A stretch of DNA of 56,929 bases from an uncultured Eubacteriales bacterium. GTDB lineage: Bacteria > Bacillota > Clostridia > Peptostreptococcales > Anaerovoracaceae. The DNA is taken from the NCBI GenBank assembly GCA_900315895.1, contig ONAY01000007.1, positions 1 to 56,929 of the forward strand, read 5' to 3'. The first letter of the stretch is position 1. Each line of letters starts with the position of its first letter. The position numbers and the translations under genes were made by a program. The notes below the pieces were generated by a model, which saw nothing but the letters and a program-made list of their open reading frames with translations, was not told the DNA's origin and made no database searches. Positions 51,199-56,929 of the stretch are shown here, one piece after another.

Positions 51199-52002
51199 AT
51201 GAGAGAAGTAAGTTCTGATGAACAGAAAAAGGTCCTCCTGGATATACTGATCGATATCGACAGAGTCTGCCGGGAAAATGATATCGGCTATTCCATCGCT
51301 TATGGCACTTTGCTGGGAGCGGTGAGACACGGTGGTTTTATCCCTTGGGATGATGATATAGATATTATCGTTACCAGGGAAGACTACACCAAAATGAAAA
51401 GGATCATGAATGATAAACTGAACGATGATCACTATTTCGTTTGTGTCGAAGATGAAAAAAGGTTTTCAGCGCCTCTGGCAAAAGTAATCGACAAGAATAC
51501 GGTGCTGGTTCAGCAGGGGCATTATTCCGATAGGATGGATCTTGGGATTTACATCGATATTTTTACTTATGACTTCATTCCCAACGATTTAGAAAAGAGA
51601 AACAAGGTATACAAAAAATCTGTTTTCCTGCAGAATCTCTGGACCTTTGCGGGAAATAACACGGATAATTACAATAAATTGATCCGTTTTGCAAGGAGCA
51701 TTGCCAACAAGACCAGCATTGCGAGACGCACAGCTCTGTATATGCATAAGTGGGCGGAGAAATTGGATCATGACAGCGACTTAATGTCACCGCTGACATA
51801 TGGAAATTTGGTAAGAGAGAGGGACCTCATGGAATATCGTGACCTGGTTGACTTGGCTGAATACAAGTTCGAAGGCCATAAATTCCTGGGGATAAGAGAT
51901 TACGATAAATATCTGACCTTGTGGTATGGCGACTACATGAAACTGCCGCCTGAGAATGAGCGGGTCAGTGGACATGACACATTGGTATACTGGAAAGAGT
52001 AA
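51199..52002 (+). CDS. LicD-family phosphotransferase
   Basis: A 267-residue protein with the LicD signature YGTLLGAVRHGGFIPWDDDID. LicD enzymes transfer phosphocholine or similar phosphorylated groups from a CDP carrier to glycans. ATG 51199 follows AAAGGA and gives the usual N-terminus; an ATG at 51181 overlapping the previous stop is an alternative. It lies directly before a nucleotidyltransferase fusion that could make the CDP-bound donor. Confidence 0.88.
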   Translation: MREVSSDEQKKVLLDILIDIDRVCRENDIGYSIAYGTLLGAVRHGGFIPWDDDIDIIVTREDYTKMKRIMNDKLNDDHYFVCVEDEKRFSAPLAKVIDKNTVLVQQGHYSDRMDLGIYIDIFTYDFIPNDLEKRNKVYKKSVFLQNLWTFAGNNTDNYNKLIRFARSIANKTSIARRTALYMHKWAEKLDHDSDLMSPLTYGNLVRERDLMEYRDLVDLAEYKFEGHKFLGIRDYDKYLTLWYGDYMKLPPENERVSGHDTLVYWKE

Positions 52003-52027
52003 TAGATATTACTGAGAGGTGACTGTA

Positions 52028-53845
52028 ATGCAGGCAATCATTTTAGCAGCAGGCATGGGCAAAAGGTTAAAAGAGCTCACCAAGGACAACACTAAATGCA
52101 TGGTCAAAGTAAACGGAGTGACTCTCATCGATAGGATGCTTCATCAGATCGACGCTCACGACTTATCCAGGATCGTCATCGTTGTGGGATATGAAGGCGG
52201 TAAGCTTATTGACTACATATCCACCCTTGACATTAAAACTCCCATCGTTTTCATAGAGAATCCAATCTATGACAAGACGAACAACATCTATTCCCTGGCA
52301 CTGGCCAAGGAGCAACTCCGTGAAGATGATACACTTCTTTTCGAGTCCGATCTTATCTTTGAGGACGCGGTGCTGGATGAACTTGTCAACGATCCAAGTG
52401 AGACTCTGGCGCTGGTGGATAAATATGAATCCTGGATGGACGGGACATGCGTCAAGCTTTCGGAGGATGATGAAATAGAGGCCTTCATTCCCGGCAAGAA
52501 GTTTAAGTTTTCCGAGATCAAGGACTATTACAAAACAGTCAATATCTACAAGTTCAGCAAAGAATTCTCTGACACATGCTACGTCCCGTTTTTGGACGCA
52601 TACCAGTCCGCACTGGGACTTAATGAGTATTACGAGCAGGTACTTAGGGTTATCACAATGCTGGACACCTCGGGGATCAAGGCGAAACGTCTTACCGGTC
52701 AGAAGTGGTATGAGATCGATGACATCCAGGACCTGGACATCGCTGAATCCATTTTCTCACCGGACGAGGATGAGAGAGTCAAACTTCTTCAGGGCAGATA
52801 TGGCGGATACTGGAGATATCCTAAACTTCTTGATTTCTGCTATCTGGTGAATCCATATTTCCCAAATCAAAAGATGAAAGACGAATTACGTGCCAGCTTT
52901 GATACTTTGCTCACTGAGTATCCCAGCGGCATGAGAGTCAACTCGCTCCTCGCCGCAAAAAACTTCGGAGTGCATCAGGAAAACATCCTGGTGGGAAACG
53001 GAGCTGCAGAGCTCATCAAGTCCCTCATGAGTTTTCTGGACGGACGTACTGGATTCGTCAGGCCCACCTTCGATGAGTATCCCAACAGGTACGATAGAGA
53101 AGAATCAGTGGATTTCATTCCCGATAACAGAGACTATTCATATACTGCGGATGACCTTATGACGTTCTTCGGCGACAAGGATGTTCATAATCTGATCGTG
53201 GTCAACCCCGATAATCCCAGCGGCAACTATATCCCGGTCAAAGATCTTCTCAGGCTTGTGGATTGGGCAGGAGAGAAGAAGATCAGACTTGTTATTGACG
53301 AGTCTTTTGCGGACTTCTCGGATGAACTCAATAACACTTTGATCAGGCAGGATGTTCTGGATGCAAATCCACACCTTTTCGTGATGAAGAGTATCTCGAA
53401 ATCCTACGGTGTGCCGGGACTGCGTTTGGGGGTTCTCGCTTCCGGAGATGAAGAGATCATCGCCCGCATGAAGAAGGACGTGGCCATCTGGAACATAAAC
53501 TCTTTCGGCGAGTTTTACATGCAGATCGAGGAGAAGTATAAGAAGGACTACGAGGCGGCTTTAGTAAAGATCAGAGCTGAACGCGCAAGATTCCAGGACG
53601 AATTGGCAAAGATCAATGGCGTGCGCGTAATTCCCTCACAGGCCAATTATGTCATGGTAGAGTTGGAGGAATACATTTCCCCCAAGGAGCTGCTTAAAAA
53701 GTTACTCATCAAGTATGAATTGCTGATCAAGGAACTGACGACAAAAACCAACGGGAGAAATTATCTGCGCCTTGCAGTCAGGAATAATGTGGATAACGAT
53801 GTGCTCATCAAGGCACTGAAAGAAGAATTGGGTGAGCGGGACTAA
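52028..53845 (+). CDS. Fusion of a LicC-like cytidylyltransferase and a CobD/HisC-like PLP enzyme
   Basis: A 605-residue protein. Residues 1 to about 235 are a sugar/choline-phosphate nucleotidyltransferase domain (MQAIILAAGMGKRLKEL; TKCMVKVNG; DLIFEDA), like LicC. Residues from about 245 to the end are a fold-type I PLP enzyme with VGNGAAELIK, NPDNPSGNY, DESFADF and the PLP lysine Lys458 in SISKSYGVPGLRLG, like CobD (threonine-phosphate decarboxylase) or HisC. The fusion suggests one protein makes an amino-alcohol phosphate and loads it on CMP. As I recall, Campylobacter capsule loci have related decarboxylase/cytidylyltransferase pairs for CDP-ethanolamine or CDP-serinol. The substrate here is undetermined. 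ATG 52028 with GAGAGG upstream. Confidence 0.82.
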   Translation: MQAIILAAGMGKRLKELTKDNTKCMVKVNGVTLIDRMLHQIDAHDLSRIVIVVGYEGGKLIDYISTLDIKTPIVFIENPIYDKTNNIYSLALAKEQLREDDTLLFESDLIFEDAVLDELVNDPSETLALVDKYESWMDGTCVKLSEDDEIEAFIPGKKFKFSEIKDYYKTVNIYKFSKEFSDTCYVPFLDAYQSALGLNEYYEQVLRVITMLDTSGIKAKRLTGQKWYEIDDIQDLDIAESIFSPDEDERVKLLQGRYGGYWRYPKLLDFCYLVNPYFPNQKMKDELRASFDTLLTEYPSGMRVNSLLAAKNFGVHQENILVGNGAAELIKSLMSFLDGRTGFVRPTFDEYPNRYDREESVDFIPDNRDYSYTADDLMTFFGDKDVHNLIVVNPDNPSGNYIPVKDLLRLVDWAGEKKIRLVIDESFADFSDELNNTLIRQDVLDANPHLFVMKSISKSYGVPGLRLGVLASGDEEIIARMKKDVAIWNINSFGEFYMQIEEKYKKDYEAALVKIRAERARFQDELAKINGVRVIPSQANYVMVELEEYISPKELLKKLLIKYELLIKELTTKTNGRNYLRLAVRNNVDNDVLIKALKEELGERD

Positions 53846-53846
53846 A

Positions 53847-54926
53847 ATGAAGATCACGATAGTCGGCGGCGGCAACATAGGAACACAGTTTGCTGTGCAT
53901 TGTGCGGAGAAAAAGCATGATGTGACAGTATACACTTCAGCGCCGGATCTTTTCAGCGATATGCTGAGCACCGTTGATGAGTTAGGAAACGTTACGCATG
54001 AAGGAAGGATAGCTTGCGCCACGAAGGATCCGGAGAAAGCGTTTGCAGAAGCTGATTATATAATCATCACGTTGCCGTCCACAATGATGGATAGCATCGC
54101 TGAAACGATTTATCAGTATTCTTCCAAGGAGGCCGTCATAGGCGTTGTGCCCGGGAATGGCGGCAGCGAATGCGCTTTTAAAAGATGCATCGAAAGAGGC
54201 AATGCATTTTTCGAGATAGAACGGGTTCCGGCGATCGCTCGTCTTGTGCAGAAAGGTAAAACAGTCAGATCGACCGGGTATCGAAATGAATTGCACATTG
54301 TCGCAACTCCTTCCGAAAACGCCGGTGAGATCTGTGACGTTATCTCTTCGATATTTGAGATCCCCTGCAGACCGATCTCCAATTATCTCAACTTGACGTT
54401 AACGCCGTCAAATCCCATAGTTCACACCACCAGGCTTTACACCTTGTTTAGAGACTATAAGGAAGGCGTGACATATGAAAGCGTGCCTTTGTTCTATGAA
54501 GGATGGGATGATGCCTCGTCTGAGATGCTCTTGTCCTGTGATGAAGAGGTGCAAAAGATCTGCAAGGCATTGCCGGAAATTGATCTTTCGTCAGTCAAAT
54601 CTTTGAAAGATTACTACGAGAGCTACACTGTTTCAGACATGACTAAAAAGATATCCGGGATCCCTGCCTTTAAGGGGTTATCGACGCCTGCGGTCAAAGT
54701 AGACGGAGGATATATCCCTGATCTGCATTCGAGGTTTTTTACTGCGGATTTCTCTTATGGGCTGACATTGATCAAGCATGTCGCGGATTTTGCGGGAGTC
54801 AGTGTTCCAAACATAGATAAAGTTATGCAATGGTATGAAAACATTGCAATCGAAAAGAAAGCGTTCGCATATTCCAATTACGGAATAAACAGCAAACAGG
54901 ATCTCATAGATTTTTACAACAGATGA
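53847..54926 (+). CDS. Opine (octopine/nopaline) dehydrogenase-like NAD(P) enzyme
   Basis: A 359-residue protein: N-terminal Rossmann fold MKITIVGGGNIGTQFAVHCA (GGGNIG), then PGNGGSECAF, and a C-terminal domain with LNLTLTPSNPIVHTTRL, where the Asn/His region matches the Octopine_DH family. Known members condense an amino acid with a keto acid reductively. In a glycan cassette it might make an opine-like substituent. It starts 1 base after the fusion gene and its stop overlaps wecB. Confidence 0.8.
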   Translation: MKITIVGGGNIGTQFAVHCAEKKHDVTVYTSAPDLFSDMLSTVDELGNVTHEGRIACATKDPEKAFAEADYIIITLPSTMMDSIAETIYQYSSKEAVIGVVPGNGGSECAFKRCIERGNAFFEIERVPAIARLVQKGKTVRSTGYRNELHIVATPSENAGEICDVISSIFEIPCRPISNYLNLTLTPSNPIVHTTRLYTLFRDYKEGVTYESVPLFYEGWDDASSEMLLSCDEEVQKICKALPEIDLSSVKSLKDYYESYTVSDMTKKISGIPAFKGLSTPAVKVDGGYIPDLHSRFFTADFSYGLTLIKHVADFAGVSVPNIDKVMQWYENIAIEKKAFAYSNYGINSKQDLIDFYNR

Positions 54927-56053
54927 TCATGAAAAAGAAAATCCTTACAGTCTTCGGGACGCGTCCCGAAGCCATTAAAATGTGTCCTCTCATCAACGAG
55001 ATGAAAAAGCGCGAAGGCCTTGAAGTGGTAGTATGCGTCACCGCTCAACACCGTCAGATGCTGGATCAGGTCTTGGAGACATTCGGAGTCGTTCCGGATT
55101 ACGACCTGAACATCATGAAGGACCGCCAGACTCTGTTCGACATTACCACCAATATCCTGAACAACATCAAGGCTGTTCTGGATGAGGTCAAACCTGACGT
55201 AGTGCTTGTCCACGGCGATACCAGTACCACATTCGTGACTGCGCTTGCATGCTTCTATTTGCAGATCCCCGTGGGTCACGTGGAAGCCGGCCTCAGGACA
55301 TATGACATTTATTCTCCGTTCCCGGAGGAATTCAACCGTCAGGGTGTGGGGATAATAAGCAAGTATAACTTTGCGCCAACACAGCTGGCGGCGGATCACC
55401 TGATCAAAGAGGGAAAGGATCCTTCAACGATCTATATCACAGGAAATACAGTCATCGATGCCATGCAGCATACGGTGAAGGCCGACTATACCCACCCGGA
55501 ACTGGATTGGGTAGGGGACGGCAAGCTGATATTTATCACTGCTCACAGAAGAGAAAATCTGGGAGAGCCCATGCATCATATGTTCAGGGCCATCAGAAGG
55601 GTCCTCGACGAGCATCCGGAGTGCAAGGCAGTGTATCCAATCCATATGAATCCGGTGGTACGTCAGGCGGCTGAGGAGGAACTGGGAGATTGCGATCAGA
55701 TCCACCTCATTGAACCCATTGAAGTGTTCGATTGCCATAACTTCGAGGCCAGATGTCATCTCTGCCTCACCGATTCAGGTGGCATCCAGGAAGAATGTCC
55801 GTCGTATGGCAGACCGGTTCTGGTAATGAGAAATACCACAGAGAGACCCGAGGGCGTAGAGGCGGGAACCCTTCGTCTGGTGGGGACCGACGAAGAGACC
55901 ATCTACCGCAACTTTAAGGATCTTCTTGAAAATCCGGAGGCCTATGAAGCCATGTCCCACGCCTGTAATCCTTATGGAGACGGCCATGCAAGTGAGCGTA
56001 TAGCGGATATTTTGGAAAAAGGCACTTACGATCCCTGGGTGGCAAAACGGTAA
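54923..56053 (+). CDS. wecB: UDP-N-acetylglucosamine 2-epimerase (non-hydrolysing)
   Basis: A 376-residue protein: KILTVFGTRPEAIKMCPL, HGDTSTTFVTALACFY, GHVEAGLRTYD, FITAHRRENLG, and LTDSGGIQEECPSYGRPVLVMR. It interconverts UDP-GlcNAc and UDP-ManNAc, supplying ManNAc for surface polymers. The ATG overlaps the previous stop; a second ATG lies two codons later. Confidence 0.93.
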   Translation: MIMKKKILTVFGTRPEAIKMCPLINEMKKREGLEVVVCVTAQHRQMLDQVLETFGVVPDYDLNIMKDRQTLFDITTNILNNIKAVLDEVKPDVVLVHGDTSTTFVTALACFYLQIPVGHVEAGLRTYDIYSPFPEEFNRQGVGIISKYNFAPTQLAADHLIKEGKDPSTIYITGNTVIDAMQHTVKADYTHPELDWVGDGKLIFITAHRRENLGEPMHHMFRAIRRVLDEHPECKAVYPIHMNPVVRQAAEEELGDCDQIHLIEPIEVFDCHNFEARCHLCLTDSGGIQEECPSYGRPVLVMRNTTERPEGVEAGTLRLVGTDEETIYRNFKDLLENPEAYEAMSHACNPYGDGHASERIADILEKGTYDPWVAKR

Positions 56054-56055
56054 TC

Positions 56056-56084
56056 TTTACAATAATAGCCGTTTGTGGTAAAAT
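56056..56084 (+). promoter_or_regulatory. coaD promoter
   Basis: TTTACA, 17 bp, TAAAAT with extended -10 TGG, both boxes 5 of 6. It lies immediately after the wecB stop and restores independent expression of coaD beyond the glycan cassette. Confidence 0.78.
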
Positions 56085-56106
56085 ACTGAGGATTATGGAG
56101 GTGGGC

Positions 56107-56592
56107 ATGCATACTAGAGCGCTTTATGCCGGATCCTTTGATCCCATGACATTGGGCCATGTGGACGTTATAAAGAGGGCATCCAAGATCTTTGACGAAC
56201 TTACTGTGCTGGTCACGGTAAATCTTGCCAAGGAATCTCTTTTTTCGTATGAGGAGAGGGAAGAGATGATAAAGGAGGTCCTGGGGGACCTTCCCAATGT
56301 TTCAGTGGACAGATGCGACGGGCTTCTGGCGGATTATGTCAATAGCCACGGATTCGATGTGGTGGTGAGAGGGCTGAGAAACACAGCTGATTTTGACCAG
56401 GAACTGGCCATGGATCAGCTTCACAAGCATCTCTATGATCACTGCGAGACCATCTACATAATTAGTGAGGACAGGTACGGATTCATCAGCTCCAGCATGG
56501 CCAAGCAGGTCATTTCCCTGGGCGGCGACGGAACTGTGCTTGTACCCGAGCCTGTACTTAAGAGAATGAGAATGAAATACGGCCTTGAGTGA
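56107..56592 (+). CDS. coaD: Phosphopantetheine adenylyltransferase
   Basis: A 161-residue protein with AGSFDPMTLGHVDVI (the T/HxGH nucleotide site), VVRGLRNTADFDQEL and the ISSSMAKQV end motif. It makes dephospho-CoA from phosphopantetheine and ATP. ATG 56107 follows GGAGG by 5 bases and fits the family N-terminus better than the upstream ATG at 56095. Confidence 0.94.
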   Translation: MHTRALYAGSFDPMTLGHVDVIKRASKIFDELTVLVTVNLAKESLFSYEEREEMIKEVLGDLPNVSVDRCDGLLADYVNSHGFDVVVRGLRNTADFDQELAMDQLHKHLYDHCETIYIISEDRYGFISSSMAKQVISLGGDGTVLVPEPVLKRMRMKYGLE

Positions 56593-56612
56593 CCGGAAGG
56601 GGGATTTTATCA

Positions 56613-56929
56613 ATGGAAGACACAACGAAAGTTCTGGATCTTCTCGATGAACTGGAGGATCTTTTAGAGGGGGCTACTTCTGTGCCTCTTACAAATAAGA
56701 TAGTGTTGGAGTCAGAGGACCTCTTCGGCATAATCAAGGATATCAGGCTGGCTCTTCCCGACGACATGCAGCAGGCAAAGTGGATCATCGATGAGAGAGA
56801 CAGGATCCTGCGCGAGGGCAAGGACGAATACGGCAAGATGATCAGAGAGGCCAAGAAGCAGGCCGAGTATCTGGTGGATTCGGACGAGATCACCCGCCGC
56901 GCCACCAAGAAGGCAGAGTCCATCATTGA
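56613..56929 (+). CDS. Coiled-coil protein next to coaD, 3' end missing
   Basis: 105 codons from ATG 56613 to the window edge without a stop. It is helical and charged: DLLDELEDLLEGA, then DERDRILREGKDEYGKMIREAKKQAEYL, in the style of the ATP-synthase subunit-B-like proteins that follow coaD in many Clostridia. The real function is unknown. AGGGGG lies 10 bases upstream of the ATG. Confidence 0.7.
   Translation, partial: MEDTTKVLDLLDELEDLLEGATSVPLTNKIVLESEDLFGIIKDIRLALPDDMQQAKWIIDERDRILREGKDEYGKMIREAKKQAEYLVDSDEITRRATKKAESII

Overview
The window looks like the chromosome of a Gram-positive anaerobe of the class Clostridia, most likely Lachnospiraceae or a close relative. The signs are: an IspH fused to ribosomal protein S1; the runs tig-clpP-clpX-lon-engB, comM/dprA/topA/hslVU and recG-rsmD-coaD; a DUF3343/2-hydroxyacyl-CoA-dehydratase-type cassette of strict anaerobes; a secretin-free Tad (Flp) pilus locus; and heavy use of AGA/AGG arginine codons at moderate GC. 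There is no insertion sequence, CRISPR array, rRNA or intact prophage. Almost everything is on the + strand; cbiA is the only convincing minus-strand gene.

Layout. 1-4.7 kb: the end of a cobalt-precorrin-2 C20-methyltransferase gene, a double-cubane-cluster reductase cassette (reductase, DUF3343, activase ATPase) and convergent cbiA, sharing a two-way terminator. 4.8-9.7 kb: lipoprotein, small membrane protein, acetyltransferase, phosphatase, nitroreductase, then a long cobalamin riboswitch leader and a Cys-rich/CYTH gene pair. 9.7-20.6 kb: housekeeping: trigger factor, ClpP, ClpX, Lon, EngB, Hpt, a PHP phosphoesterase, GlpP, a beta-CASP RNase-like protein, uridine kinase. 20.6-27 kb: a phage-type small regulator behind palindromes, then a compact Tad pilus operon including two proteins of about 50 residues. 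27-40 kb: IspH-S1 fusion, YraN, ComM, DUF5688, DprA, M19 dipeptidase, topoisomerase I, HslV, HslU, HflX, YigZ.

40.0-41.5 kb: fourteen tRNA genes, all encoding CCA, with a strong promoter in front, a perfect-consensus promoter inside, and a terminator at the end. Directly after it comes an AlgI-like/DHHW pair for O-acylation of a surface glycan. 44.2-47.2 kb: an Asp23-like protein, RecG and RsmD. 47.2-56.1 kb: a seven-gene surface-glycan cassette (glycosyltransferase, Wzy-like, Wzx-like, LicD, cytidylyltransferase-PLP fusion, opine-dehydrogenase-like, WecB) lying between rsmD and coaD, which are usually close neighbours. The window ends in coaD and a coiled-coil protein cut by the edge.

Most worth a second look: (1) a cobalamin riboswitch followed by its own terminator(s) and then by a second strong promoter before any gene, so its transcript may be an orphan or regulatory RNA; (2) a promoter and Shine-Dalgarno embedded exactly at the IspH/S1 junction; (3) the LicD/cytidylyltransferase-PLP fusion/opine-dehydrogenase-like set, which may make and attach an unusual CDP-activated amino substituent. 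All family assignments are from reading protein sequences; no database search was run.
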